Part shown: positions 35,001 to 48,221 of the stretch, in pieces
How positions within the stretch are numbered: position 1 is the stretch's first letter
How the letters are laid out: each line of letters starts with the position of its first letter
Assembly: GCF_018139145.2 (NCBI RefSeq)
Contig: NC_059480.1
Location: forward strand, 14,198,428 to 14,262,427
DNA: 64,000 nt
From: Gymnogyps californianus
Lineage: Eukaryota > Chordata > Aves > Accipitriformes > Cathartidae
Reading direction: 5' to 3'
The notes under the pieces: model-generated
What the model was told of the DNA's origin: nothing
Database searches by the model: none
The model's input: the letters and a program-made list of their open reading frames with translations, nothing else
Program-made: the position numbers and the translations under genes

Positions 35001-38000
35001 CATCAGCTACTGACCTACCTACTAATAAGGCAAATGAAAGGAAAACAGCCTGAGAGGAACTAAATAGCAGAGAGCCAAAGTCTTGAGGGGAGAACAGGCA
35101 AAGGAGGCATACAGTGCTTAATTCACCCTGACTAAAAAGCTCTGTCAAACCACAAGTTGAAGATGCTACAATATATAACAGCATTACAACAGGAAAAAAT
35201 AGTTAATTGTATTATAGTTCTTTGACTGGAATACTGCTGATATGGAATTGCTGAACATGGCTGAAACCAGAAAGTCTAATAAGAGTCTTTAAGAAAATAA
35301 CATATAGCCTGGGAGCAAGCACTAGGGCTAGTCAGGCTTCTGCTTGCTGTTATAGGACCTCAGTCCTAGTGGATGATCTATGGGAAATAGCTCAGAAATC
35401 AAATTAAGCTAGCTGGTCTGGCTTCAAAATCAGCATCTATTGCAGTAAATAGAAACATGGGACAGAATAAATTAAACAGAAAAGTCAGAATCATAATTAT
35501 AAATGCCTTCCTCAGCTGCTTTGGAAATGTGTAACGCTTATTAGAGTTTCTAAACCTGCTTCTGTCTCTTAAAGCCACCCTAGAATATTTAGAAAACAGA
35601 TTTCCTTAGAACCTGAATACTTCTCCTGCACTCAGTTCTAACCAAATAGATACTTTTAACTTGTTTTTAAAGATAATAAACTTTGCTCTTAAGCAGTTCA
35701 TTGTTCCTTTTTTGTATTTATCATAAGATCAGCATTAAGGGTTCAATTAATTAATTTATGTATATATTTAATACCTGGGTTGATATATTTTCTATAATTA
35801 TATATTATTAAATTTATATACGTATATTTAATAGATAGGTAATTTTTGGCTGAAACAGCGTTCTGATAAGCCTTTTTAAGAACTTCCTCAGCCATGGGAC
35901 AGTTCTACTACTACTGGTACAACCCCATGTTATTTCTGGTTATTTATTTTTCACTGCAATGCTGCATTGCAGAAATTAACCCTGGTTACTTTGGCATTTG
36001 ACTCATTTTACATTTATAACAAGCATAATTTGGTTTGTTTTTAACTCTGAAATAATATAGGAAACACAATGAAAATCTTTTAAAAACATGCATGCATTTT
36101 TGTATTTTTTATTGGCTTAGGGGACAAGACGATTAAAGCATCAATGTTTTCTTGCAAGTTCCCCAGCAAAAAAATAAAAAGAAAAGAAACATCTATATAA
36201 AATTCTTGCCTTTTTGTTTGGACAGATTCCTGCAATTTCTTCCCATGGCTTTAGTGACTCCTGGAAATTTCTCATATAGTCCATACCGTCAGCAGGATTC
36301 TTTCCCAGATTTCTCACCGTTTTTAATTTGTATCCCTTAGTTACCTGCTCCATCCTTTCTTTCCCCCTCCCTTCAACACTAATAGGCCTGCTGGAATCCA
36401 CCTTCTAAATGAAATCAGTCAAGTCACCTCAGCTTTGATTGCTTTATTCCCATGCTGTAGAATGAAAGCACTTTGTTGAATCAAAAATGTTCTACATTCA
36501 ATTGTCATAAATAACAATGCACAGCAAAGAACTTAAGCTATCAACATAAACAATACAATATGAAAGCGTGCTTCAAACCAGATGCTGCTTTATTTCTGCC
36601 GAAACAGTTTGAAGAGCCTGTTAAAATGCTTCAAGTTGCTGTTTACAGAGGGTCAAATGAACATTTTTCAATGAAATGTGTCCCTTCTGGTTCCTTAATG
36701 ATTAAATACAGTGGAACAATAGCCATTTAAAATAGCAAAAGAATATCCGATGATTTTTTATTGTTAGGATTGTTAAAATAGGAGGAGTTGAAAAGCTTTG
36801 TGTGAGGTGAGAGAAAAATGCTCTGACAGCATCAGAGCCACCTCAAAGATTTTGACAATTTGTCAAAAATCACTGCACTTTCCAAGTAGCCTTTTGCAGG
36901 ACTCCTGGGAAAATAAACAGCATCTTTCCTTCACTCAGACTGGCAAACATTTTTTCCCACAATCCCCCCAAAATGTTGTGTCTTGTCCCCCCCACCCTGA
37001 AATGAGCATTTCCAAACACAGATCTTCCCTCCTGGAGGAAACAACCTATCCAATTAAATTCTGCTTACTTGTGCTTTTGGAAAAGGGTTCTCTCTAACTG
37101 CCAAGACTTCAAATTTGCCTCCTGGATCTTGCTCTTGCTCTCCTGCTCACCTATGTCAGGACTCAGCCTACCGTAGGTATTCCATTTAGTTGCATGTCAT
37201 TAAAATTGCAGTTGTTTTGAGTTTTGTTGGTAGAACTTCAACCTTTAGAATCCCCTTTCATCTATAAAATAGAGCTGAATTTCATTGAAAAATAGTCTGC
37301 CTTTGCGCAGACACTTGTGCATTCGGAATGTCAAATGTTGACCTAAGATTGAAGCTGATCTTGTTTGATAAGAAACCCGCCGTTTTTTAAAAAAAAATAG
37401 TGAAAAAAAAAGTAAACAATGCTTTTGTTCTAAATGGTCTGGAACAAAATTGTATTTCTTTTCATGTTTGATCAAAGCCTTAGTAACTTGTCAGGATTTT
37501 GAAAATCAGAGCTATCAGGCTACTGCACCTCTGTTGCAACTCTATGGAGGAATACCACTTGATATTTGTGACTTACTCCATCCAGCTATCCATACTTAAA
37601 CCTCGCAGAGCTGTATTTTGCTGTACAATGAAAATGAAGTTAGCAACATTTCTGTTAAATTCACATTATTGTGATGGAGAGTCTGACTTTTTGTGTAAAC
37701 ATACCCAGCATGCGACCATCAAAATAGTCAAGGAACAGCAGTAACAGGTAATAAGTTTTTGCTATGTGAACTTCTGTACTTAGTTACTCATAACTTCCTC
37801 ATATGCCAGGAGCTTTATAAGGCATATAATTAATAAATTAGATTCTTATTAAACTGGGTAAATTTAGATCAGGTATATAATAGTTTTCCTTAAGAAATTG
37901 CAAGTTTGTGATGAATTATGGTAGGTTTCACAGTGCTTCTTTCTAAGTAGAATGCTTTTTTCAAGAGATAAGTCCTCAAAACTCTTCTTACCTCCACAGA

Positions 38001-39289
38001 GATAAGTTTATATTCTCTTTGGCTTTTATATACGCGTGCAGTGGGGCAAGAAAATATAGGCAGTCTTCTCCACATTTAAGCCTTCTCAGGCAGGACAGCG
38101 CTCCAGAAGTCCCTACTTCTGGTGAGAACAAGATCTAGTTTTCTATGCTTGATGTCCTAAAAGGGCCATGAAGGTGCTGGGGGATATTAACTATAAATCA
38201 GTCTGCAAAACTGGCAAGAGCTAAAGCGGTTGGTGGTATACTGGTGGGATTATTCTCGTGTGGATTTGACTGCAGGAGTGTTGCAGTATGTGTGGTACTG
38301 TTGTGGGACAGGTAGAGCCGAGAGGCACAGTGGGAAAGGGTTTTCACTCTGTGTAGTGTAAGGCAGCATGTAAAGGTCTCTGCTAGCCTGTTAGCAGATT
38401 TACAGCAGATTCTGGCTATTTGGGAGAGAAATAAGAAAAGTGTAGAAAGTGCTATATGTATATATGCATGCATGTATGTATAAAAGTATATATAAAAAGC
38501 TATATAAAAATGTGGGTGCTGCTTGGGTGCATAGGTCTTTCAGCAGCTCCTCTCACTCCCCAGCTTTATGTTTGCAGACTCCCCCTCTGCTCCCTCCTGT
38601 TTCTCACTAAACCCTCACCAATGGGCTTAGACTGCACAATACGGGGTTGGGTGGATCAGTCAGATGATGGCTTTTATTGGATGAAAATTCAGCAAAATGA
38701 GTAAGAAAAGGTCACTAGTGTGTCGCAAATCCCACTAGCCATCACAGATGGGTACGGTAGCCAGGCTGCCTCTAACATACTCCATTTCCACAGATAACAA
38801 CTGATGTCCATTAGGCCCAGCTCAGCTGCACACATTAAGCTCTTTGCACTGCATGAACTCACATGCTAAGTGAAGTGCATCGCTGCAACTGATTTTCTAC
38901 ACCTCTACCTTAGCTTCCTTCAAGAACTATGGTAAAAATAATAGTATTTGTTCATTAGCTCCCTTTAATTACATATTTATCCATTTCTGCCTTTCTGCCT
39001 TCAAGAACAAATTTAAAAAGTACACAGGAGACAAAAATCTGTTGGTTTTACATTATAGCAAAAGAGTTTCCTGTCCTCAGGTACTGTATTCCAGTTTCAG
39101 TGGAAATGTGGAGTAAAATCTTTGCCTTCCAAGGAGCTATGCCAAGTTTACACTGTTAAAGTGAACAGAAATCTTGGCCCGGATCCTTTGATATGTAGGG
39201 TACAAGCTATTTAATGGTAGTTAGGCTTCTTTCCAAACTCCAGAAAGGATCCAGTGAAAGAAGGAAGCATATTAAGGCTGTGATGGACC
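29099..39289. other. AT-rich non-coding DNA, no gene seen
   Basis: About 10 kb with no supported exon, RNA gene or recognised transposon. Very AT-rich runs occur at 35735-35845 (TAATTAATTTATGTATATAT and similar) and 38452-38511 (ATGCATGCATGTATGTATA, TATATAAAA). A 19-bp palindrome with one central mismatch lies at 35954-35972. Open frames are all at most 116 codons and lack motifs. Confidence 0.45.
35954..35972. repeat. Nineteen-base palindrome with one central base
   Basis: CTGCAATGC, a central T, then GCATTGCAG: two exact nine-base inverted arms. The arms contain GCAATGC, but no specific factor is claimed. It lies in an AT-rich stretch that looks slow-evolving in style. Confidence 0.6.
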
Positions 39290-39552
39290 TCCAGTATTTG
39301 GCTTATATTAGTTCCAGCCTAATGATGTCATTCCAGGGTGCAGAAATAGTAGCTAAGCATTGGAATGGATTGCTTAGAGGATAGTAACAGGTGCTACTAC
39401 TATTAAAAATAATTTAATAACTAAAAAAATAGAGTGACAGAAGGCTATCAGAATTTACTTAGCTGAAGTCAATCTTGCCTTCAGGGAAAACGATGGGCCA
39501 GATGATCCCTCTTTCTGACCATTTTATTATGATTCATTCCATGATTTTCTGA
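39290..39552 (+). mobile_element. Old plus-strand CR1 LINE 3' end relic
   Basis: The right end reads GGGCCAGATGATCCCTCTTT, then CTGACC, TATTATGATTCATTCC and ATGATTTTC. This follows the CR1 3' UTR order: GACCAGATGATCC, a CC-containing block, then a reiterated ATGATTC tail. Further left, GGAATGGATTGCTTAGAGGA (39362-39381) matches the GGAACAGGTTGCCCAGAGAGG-type ORF2 end. Many substitutions and an AT-rich insertion (about 39400-39430) show it is much older than the CR1 at 14.8 kb. The left boundary is uncertain. Confidence 0.6.
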
Positions 39553-41824
39553 TCCTCTTTCCTCAATTTCTTTTGGGAATTCATCATGTGTCCATCTGTG
39601 AATACGTACAGGGCACTAAAGAAGTTTCCTCACAACTTTCTGAACCTTCCAGGAAGAGGACAGAAGTGCTGAACCATCTCTCTTCCCCTTGCACAGAAGG
39701 ATGTACAGTTAGGGAACAGACAAAATGCGGTGTTAGCTTCTTTCATCTGTCCTCCTTTTGACCCTTTGCCACCCTATGCAGACGTGCTAGCCAGCACTAG
39801 CTCAAGGGAGAGACTCAGTGGAAAAGGGGGTGCTATGTTTTGCTTCCCTTTAGGAAGGTTACAGTTCAGTCCTTGCATGCACACTCACCTTTCTCCACTT
39901 AAACTGAACGTCAGTCCTTTATGAATTCACATCCAGGAACATTTCACCTATCCACAAAATCATCTTTCTCCTTGATGTTATTTGGGCTCATGGATTTCTT
40001 TTTAAAAGATATCTTTAGTACAGAACTGATAATTACCTCTTCCTAGTAAATTTATCTAAGAACTACACCAATCCTTTCTGTAGATGCCCAGAGGGTTTGT
40101 ACTTTTCTGCACTGTGTATATCTGTCAATTACTTTATTTTTCCCTACATTTCAAGATCATAAGCGGTGGCTTGTTGCCTCAGAGGTTTGAAAGCACTGTC
40201 ATCAGTTGAGTTTTGGACTGCATTAGCTTAGTTTGAGAGCCGTGAGTTTCTGCTGCCAGCAGTCAGTTATTGTCTTCAGGATGTTCACTTAGGAGCATTC
40301 TGAAGATACATCAAAACCAAATCCCCCAAATTGCCTATATTAAGTAATAATTTCATAGCTGACTTTTTGAGACATTTGTGTAAGAATGATTGTCCCACCC
40401 ACACACTGTACAGAGAAAACAGTGCATACATCACTCACTTTGACTGAACTGGCTGAGCTTTTGAATGAGCTACATATATGGGTACTGAAAAGATATTCCA
40501 TACACGCAAACTCAACTGGTATCTTTGGCAGCTCCAGCGAAGGGTGGAATATGAGCCTGAACTGAAAAACTTGCACATACAAGGGGGAATCCAGTTCTCC
40601 TTTTAGTAACACAGATGTAAATCAGGAGTATGCCTTTGACAGACTGGTGCTACACTTCACAGGCAGCGTTACTGAGCAGGGAATCGGGGCCAGGACAGAG
40701 ATCTGGACTACTGCCACGTTGAAGCAATATTAGGTTGATACCTGCTCTGAAATCCTATAGAAACCCTCATCTCCAAGTTTATCAACGCACGACTACAGAT
40801 GCTTAAATAAAAAAGAAAAAGCCCCTGTGCGTTTGTGAAATCTGGCCTTTATTTTATATCACTCTCATGACAAAAAGTGTTAGAAAAATGTCTTAAACCA
40901 CTACTTGGGGATTTCCTCCAAGCACTATGCCAGCTGCTCTCAGCCTCCATTGTGAAATGATGGGCTGCTGGCATAGCCAAAGTACTTTACACTCCAGCAA
41001 CCACTGGATGCATAGCAGCCCTTTGGGAGTCATTACCAACTGGTGTAATTTAGGGCAGCCCTGAGGCAGCTCTAAGTCACAGTCTCCAGGAACTGGAGGC
41101 TATAAAGGTGGCATAACACCTCTCCTCTAGGTCTATAATCTGCAATAACATTTACAATACAGACTGCATCATATTATTTCCATGTTTAATTAGAGTAAAG
41201 AATATCAAACATTTTACTTTAACGCTACCCCGTGTGCTGTTACCAGCTCTGTATGTGATTTAATGGGTGATCAATCATTCACATATCAGTGGTGATGTAA
41301 ACCTGATGTTCATTTGCTCTTTTTCACTTCATGCATGGATCTCATGTAACAAGAAAAAAAAAATCTACCAGGAATGTGGTAGTTCTGCATTGCTGTTAAA
41401 TCTCAGCAAGCCCTCCTAGAATCCAAGAAATAAGGTAGCATCAGTTTACAGACCAACTTTTCAGTGGCATCGTTCCAAGTCTGTGCTATTGGCCAGCACG
41501 GCTTATACTTTGCTTTCATGGCCAAATATGTGATGCTTGACATGTCAAGTCAGCTGCTATTTTTTTTAAGAGAGTAGGTATTGTTGATACAGCTGTGAAA
41601 GGATCCTTTCTCCTTTCCAAAGAATTATCACTAAATTGCGTTAACCAAAGAGAGACCCTCTTCATTGCTTAACAAACACTCTGAAATGAAAAGGTTGAAG
41701 GTGTTGGGATATTTTTGCCCCGTCATCATTTTCCTTTCAGACTCTTCTCACTACCCATCTGATCTGATACTGCTGCCCACTTATATTTCAAATGAGTATT
41801 ATCCTGCCATTCGTCTTCAGATAC
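39553..41824. other. Non-coding DNA, no gene seen
   Basis: Unique-looking sequence without recognisable exon or RNA gene. A run of nine-plus A lies at about 41351-41362. At 40610-40640 ACAGATGTAAATCAGGAGTA faintly resembles the MITE-like repeat arm. Confidence 0.4.
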
Positions 41825-41882
41825 AACTTCTGTTGAAATCAACAGGAAAATCGCCTTCATGAAATCTGAAGGATTAGACCTC
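41825..41882 (+). repeat. Relic of the palindromic MITE-like repeat
   Basis: AACTTCTGTTGAAATCAACA, then GGAAAATCGCCTTCATGAAA, then TCTGAAGGATTAGACC. The layout is that of the dispersed palindrome (CCATTGAAGTCAATGG, GAAAATTGCC spacer, mirrored arm, GGATTAGACC end) with heavy substitution. Tentative. Confidence 0.4.
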
Positions 41883-44800
41883 TTAAAGGAAAAATTGTGA
41901 GATTGAGTCCACTGTTTTAGGCCAGTGAACTGAGTCCAGCTGAGCTCAGGAAGAGATGGGACCAAGGGACTGTCAGGGTCGGTGGCGTCCTGTGCCAGAG
42001 GAAGGAGAGCTGCAGTGTGCGGGCAGAGACGGGTGCCTTGCAGAGCTGTCCTAGGGAGCCCAGGAACTGGCATGGTGTGCGAGTGCCTGCATGCTCAGGG
42101 GCTGAGGACGAGGTTGAGGTGTCCCAGATATGCCAGGCACGGAGGACACACGGGTACCATTCCTACCTCTGTGCTGCTCTGCAAGTGCTTCTGTGTGGCT
42201 CTGAAGGACAGCTTCCAAATGCTCCTCTCCAGGAACAAGAGCAGGAAACCAGCCTGAAACCTGCCAGGGAAAAGGGAGCAATTACTTTGCCAGCGATAAC
42301 AACACAACTTTGTTGTAATCATAGTAATAAAACAAAAGCTGACAAGTGATGACTTCTCTGAGGTGCTTTTAACCTTAATAAGAGCTCCATTAATTTTTCA
42401 TATTATTGATAAAGCAAATTAATGCATATCTCAAAACAAGCAAAACATAAAAAGGCATCAAAACCAAACTGAAATAATTGAATCTTATTTGTAGAGAATG
42501 CCATTAAAATAATGTAAATCTTCTTTTGTAAATTAACTTCATGCATAACTAGAAATGATTAGCATGCATATATACCAACCTCTGTGTTCATAATTTTGAC
42601 ACACATCCTAATAAACTCTGGGTTTTTTATTCACTTACGCTCTGAAAATATTACTCTCTATGAATGCACAGTAACTCTGAGAAAGAACTAGTGGGAAGAA
42701 GTGAAGCTGGTGGAAGAAGAGCTGTCACTGAGCCTCCCAGGCCATAAGGGAGGATCTCCCTCCTATGGCAAGGACAAGTGGGGAGACACCAGCCAAACAA
42801 TAACTGTTCCACATACCTGGGAGTATCTGGGCACACCTGAAATCATGGGCAGTGCATATTTTAGTACAACGCACAAATAATGCTTTTAGACATCTACGGC
42901 AGTGGAGTTCATACCCTAATCCCACAGCAGCGGGGAATTTTCCCAGGTCCAGAGAGGAAATAGGGACCTTTTTAAACCAGTATTATAGCAGGTGGAATAG
43001 GAGACAGTCTCCACAACAAAAACCATGATCTTCTTTAGTTTTGCTTTGTGAAGGACAGTGTGGGAGCAATCACTGCAAATAAATATCACTAAATAAACAT
43101 GTATATTTTCTTGGGCCAATTTTTGAGAGCATTCAAGCAGGTATCTAAAATCTGTGTTTGGATGATTGGTGGGAGGTTGATAAGAGAGTGGTAATAATCA
43201 AGTTAGATTTTTCAGAGTTTTACAGTAGATTCTCAAAGAAATGAAATAAAAAAGTCCCCAATTTGTGTAACAGCTCTTACTTGAATCCACAAATATGTGT
43301 TACCTGCTTTCTGGAACAAAGACAAACAAAAGTCTGATGTTCTGTTACTAGCATAGCAGCCCCAACAGGAACAGAGCCCCCCAAAAGAATTAAACTTTAA
43401 CAAAATATTTGATATTAATTAGTTAATTAAAATAATTTACTTAGTTTTTAATAGTTAGAGACTTAGAAGTTCATAAATGGGTATCTGAATGCCATGATAA
43501 GTGGTTGGGGAAAAAGACTCCCTACTTTGAATACCCGAAAAAGTCAGAGGAGAAACCTAGACCAAGATCCCATTTGCCAATATCCTCTACCTGCTTTGCT
43601 GACTTCAGGTAGTCAGAGCAGATGTGAACCCAGCCTAAGTGCAGGCCTACCATGCGCTGGGGAATTTAACAAGCTCTCTGTAGATATTTCTTTCAAAACT
43701 GGGAGTAAAAGGCATTGCTAAAAACCTCTGCCAAGCTCTTGGTGTCTTAAGTGCCTGAAAGAATTAAATCCTCCCTCAAATGTGTTCGTGACAGACTTCG
43801 TTTTAGTTCTTGTTCTTGTACCCTCTGTAAACAATAATGTTTATGAGCTAGGAATGGGCATTTGGGAATAAAAGGATAAACAAACAGGAATATTCAATAC
43901 TGCTTTTTTTTATTTCTCAGATAGAGAGATAAAGCCTTATTTTAATTAAGCATTTTCTACTTCTGCCTGCATCAGTATTAAAGTTGCAAATTTATACAAG
44001 GCAATTTAGTGTTTAAGCACAGAGATAATAATCCACATTTTCTGAAACTAGCCAAGAGGGTAGGCTCCTGCCTAGAATTATTTACATTCTTTGACCCTTT
44101 AGGCTCAACTCTTTATCCAAACAAATTTATCTAGCAGAATTTGTAGCCTAACTTGTTTGTATTTTACACATTTGGCATTAAGACTGCAGCAGAATTTTAC
44201 AAGTATCTGGCATATTCTTGATAGCACATCTGGTGAGTATGGACACTGTTCATTAGAATAGTTTTGCAAACTGATAACATGCCAAAGCTTTGACAAAAGT
44301 ACTTATGGTAGATGTCAATCATTTTTCTTTGCCAGTTTAAACATGCACCCATCTGGGAATAATTTTTATCTATTCTGACGCATAAAACATAATGAACAAT
44401 ATCTTCAGGCTTTGCAAATGAACACAGGTCCCCATATTATGTATACTACATGTGGATCACTAAACAGATATAACAGAAGGAAGGATGATATTTATATATG
44501 TTATCAGTACAAATCTGTGAGAAACAGCAGGCAGAGTAAGTAAATCTCTGGCAAATAAGGACTGTACGAAGGACAGGGAGGACAGTGGTCATACAGTACA
44601 GCAGTCACTAGCGTTACCCACATCTGGTAGTGACATTGGACAGGTTTCTTCTCCCCCTGCCAAAGCTTCCCCCTGCCTAATGAACTTTTCTTCTCTTACA
44701 AAAAGATAACAAGTATCATAGATAAGGAAGGACTATACGAAAAAGGTTATCAAAAGTTAGAGGGACTGAATTTGTGCAGCAGAGAGATACAGCAATGAAA

Positions 44801-46542
44801 TAATCATAACCTAATTTCTGACACTCATAGAGTCTTGCATTATTCCTCAATTTGTTCTTGTCTTCTCCAAGGAGAAGGGGCTCCTAGTGTGCATGACAGA
44901 GCCAGAAATGGGCCCTCCAAGAAGGATGAGACATCTTTCTGATCTGAACTTATGTCACACTGGGGGATTACATGTGGGATAGACTTAATATAGATTCTCC
45001 TCCCTTCATTCCTGTTATTTGCATGTAGATTTTCACTTGTGAATTTCCTAAGCTATGTTTCAATAGTGATTACATGTTAATAATGAAGTGGGAATAAACA
45101 AAAATTCAAATAGAACTATAAATCTTACTTTTGTTCACTAAGTTGCACAAAGTACAGACCATTTTGGTCTTTCACACAAACACATTGAGTCTCTTTTAAA
45201 TATGTACTGGTAGAACATTTCAGATCTGCTGAATAGAGTAGGTATTTATGCTTTTATTTTAAATGGGGATTACAAATTATTCGCCTTTTGTCATGCACAA
45301 TATGCATATTATGGTGTGGATATTGTGTTACCAATTCACTGTAACTAAGTACTTCGGCACTTAAAAAAAGCGCCATTTTTGACCCAATAGACCATAATAG
45401 AGCCTTTCAAGCTTGTTTGAGGCAGCTGCCATGAACTGAAAGAGTCATACAAAACATGCTGTATGTAGAGCAATTTAATATGTAGAAACGTGCATTTTCA
45501 GTAAGATACGATGGCTGGTTCAGACTCTCTTAAATAAACAAAAGTACTGTTCCTATTATCTTCTGATGGTGAGGAAGGCTTCAGATTAGTCCTGTCAATA
45601 GCTACTAACTAGCAGGTGAAGCTACCAAACTACCTCCCCTCCTTACTGGTGAGGGTGGTACCATGCATGCCCAACATGAGCTTTTATGGGTGTGTGAAAG
45701 CAATGCTGTAGCACTGAGAAACTCTGAGAGAACCAGACAATTCAGCCAAAAATGTATTTTAAAAGTATTTTTAGTAGTTTAAATAAAAACACGTTCTTGT
45801 TTTTTTAATGTGGTTTTCAGTATGTTCCATCTTTTTAAATTTAGCCTATTGCGTCAATATTTTATATGCCATCATGAATGCTGTCCTCTTGTTAATGAAA
45901 TAATGATTCAAGCCACAAAATTAAAACCAGCTGGTTTGTCAAATTCTGAGTTTAAAAACAATTCTGTAAGATGACTACAGAGAAAATATACAGAACCTTG
46001 ATAATCCATTATTGGTAATTAACTACTGAGGCTAAGGGTTCCCTTCAGTTGCCTCAAACCAGGACCTTGATGCCATCTGGCAAGGCCTGGGGATGCCACC
46101 AGGCCTCCTACTGCCAATTCAGAAGAAAATATGACTCTTACAGACCCCCTGTCATATTTGCTAGTCCCACGTGGGTGTTGCAGCACCATGGATGCCACTG
46201 GACACTCCTGTTTCAGCCAGTGTATCAGTCCCTAGAGGTTTATATCTTAAATTCTTCATATGATTTGTATGACCATGGAGGGTGTGTGTGAGTGTGTCTT
46301 TTTATGTATTATGCAAGCATGTATGATTCCCTATAAATGTTCATAAATGTGTGTGTGTTGACATACATATGTATTAAATAGCAGGGTAATTTAAACTTGC
46401 TATACAAATTATAATTTGTTCCCCTAAAAAATTCTTTCCTTATAGATTTAATTTTATTTTTAGCAAGAGGACTGCAGCACCCAAAGCTCACAGTATTGCC
46501 TCTTCCACTGAATAATCATTAGAAGTTCTAAATAAAGAATCA
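41883..46542. other. Non-coding DNA; GC-richer patch at 41930-42290
   Basis: The patch at 41930-42290 gives overlapping frames on both strands (up to 115 codons) with no domain; this is a composition effect. From 42300 to 42590 it becomes AT-rich with many TAAT motifs and could be a conserved element (see findings). At 46030-46260 there is another slightly GC-richer piece without recognisable content. No RNA gene is seen. Confidence 0.4.
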
Positions 46543-46615
46543 AGTGCCGGAGCCAAAGCACACTGAAGTCAATAGGAGTCTTTTCATTGACTTCAATGCG
46601 CTTTGAATCAGAGTT
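46543..46615. repeat. Palindromic MITE-like repeat copy
   Basis: Left arm 46554-46573 and right arm 46586-46605 are inverted repeats with 18 of 20 positions matching, around a 12-base spacer AGGAGTCTTTTC. The arms include CTGAAGTCAAT and ATTGACTTCAAT. The layout matches the dispersed amniote palindrome with CCAAAGC...GCTTTG outer parts. It is the best-preserved of the copies in this window. Such elements are non-autonomous; no transposase is present. Confidence 0.65.
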
Positions 46616-48166
46616 CAAATTCTAACTGTTGCTGAACATATTTGCAACCACAACATTTTATGTGGTACTCTCTGTGGGCACAATGGTGGAATTTACTTGG
46701 GAAAACAAATGGAAACATATTCTTAGATGGTGTGACCAGTATTATTACACACTCAAAAACTAGGTCTTGCGAATCTCAGTTGTATCACTAAAAAATAATC
46801 AATTGATTCAGCTGTGCATGCGAGGATGTATAGCTACATAATGTCTCTCCAGGCCAGAAAACAACTCATGCTGATGCTTCTGAAACCACTGCCAAAGAGG
46901 AAGAGATGTTGTCAGTGTCAGTGTACTCACATATCAAAATTAGAAGCAGTATTATTTTAAGCATGTTCTTATAAATCATAGCTGCTGCAAAATTTCTAAA
47001 CAGACTGAATTGGTGTTTCTTGTTTCCAACACTAATTAATCAGCGGTAGTCACACTGGACTTACACAGAGCATGCTAGTATCGATATATCTGATTTCAAT
47101 TTTAGAAACTACTGTGAACTTACTACGTAATTTGCCATTTTGTAATATAGCGTGTCTAAGTAATATACAGAGTGTTTCCAGCTAAAAGCTATTTGATGCC
47201 TGTGTTTTGTAGGTAAGCTGGGGAGGTCTTTCCTCATTCCCTACCTCAGATATGTAATACAATAACAGACATTACACATTAGAGTGACATTCCATTATGT
47301 TGCACAGCATCATATATTCTTAGCTCCCGAGGGAAAAAATGACCAGTGGAAATTGAAGCTAGCCTGTGGACCTAGCCAATAATTCACTGGATCTCAGCCA
47401 GGTTTCTCAGCCAGATACATACATACACCTACATAGTTACATAGTACCGATTAAAAAAAGAGACTAATTTCAGAGGGCCCCCTTTGAAAACTTTGAAGAC
47501 GTTACCAGCCTTCCAAGCATGTTGGCTATTTGGAGAATGAATTATTATATCCTTGTCAAATTTTAAATATCATGCTGTTAAAAATATTAGTCACAGAAGC
47601 TGTTTGACAACAGTGTCGCAGTAAAGTTCTCTTGTCTATATGAACATGGATAACCTGATACATAAAACCATGTCTCAGTGTATGGCATCCAGTGGTAAAG
47701 GCTGAGCACTGAAAGTTTCCTCAGAGCATTGGCAATACCCTGCCAATAGATATACTGTACATGCCATTTAAGCCAGCTGAGTATTGCTTTTCCTCTCCCT
47801 CCCTCCAGTTTTTCCATTCCCCAAGGGGCAATCCTTTGGTGAACAACCCATTTAAGTCAAACAGCTATCATGTAAAAGCGAAGATGAACAACAAAGCACA
47901 TCCAAGGGAAGCAAGTTAAGATCTAGGCCTCGAGGTTCGGGGTGGGGGGGGCCTAAAGAAACCGAGCCAAAGAAATTCTAAAAAGGCACTTTTTTAGCTT
48001 AAAAAAATAAGATTAGAAACTGGCTTGTATGAGCCCAACTGTGATTAAAAAAATAAACCTTTTATAGTTAAGACAGGATTTTTTTTCTTTTTGTTCTTTG
48101 ACTTTTCCTTGCAGAGAAAGAGGCTATCTTCACTTAATCAGAGCAAAGAAAGAGTGGCTGAGGCAG
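46616..48166. other. AT-rich non-coding DNA, no gene seen
   Basis: No exon or RNA gene is recognised. A G-rich run GGTGGGGGGGGCC lies at about 47941-47953. A T-rich tract ending TTGCAG precedes 48115, which looks like a splice acceptor, but no supported exon follows. Confidence 0.4.
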
Positions 48167-48221
48167 AAGCAGCATCATGTGGGTGAAGGTCAGGCCAATT
48201 TTCACCCATGTGATGCTGCTT
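48167..48221. repeat. Long near-perfect hairpin, 21-bp stem and 13-nt loop
   Basis: Left arm 48167-48187 (AAGCAGCATCATG...) and right arm 48201-48221 (...GTGATGCTGCTT) match at 19 of 21 positions as inverted repeats. The two adjacent DNA mismatches become G-U wobble pairs in RNA of this strand, so the RNA stem is continuous over 21 pairs. The loop is GGTCAGGCCAATT. It may be a relic of a palindromic MITE, or a small-RNA precursor; no sequence feature decides. A short stem without the usual 60-80 nt precursor length argues against a standard microRNA. Confidence 0.75.

Noticed and set aside
46281..46300. TG-repeat microsatellite
   Set aside because: GTGTGTGTGAGTGTGT is too short and interrupted to list as a microsatellite.
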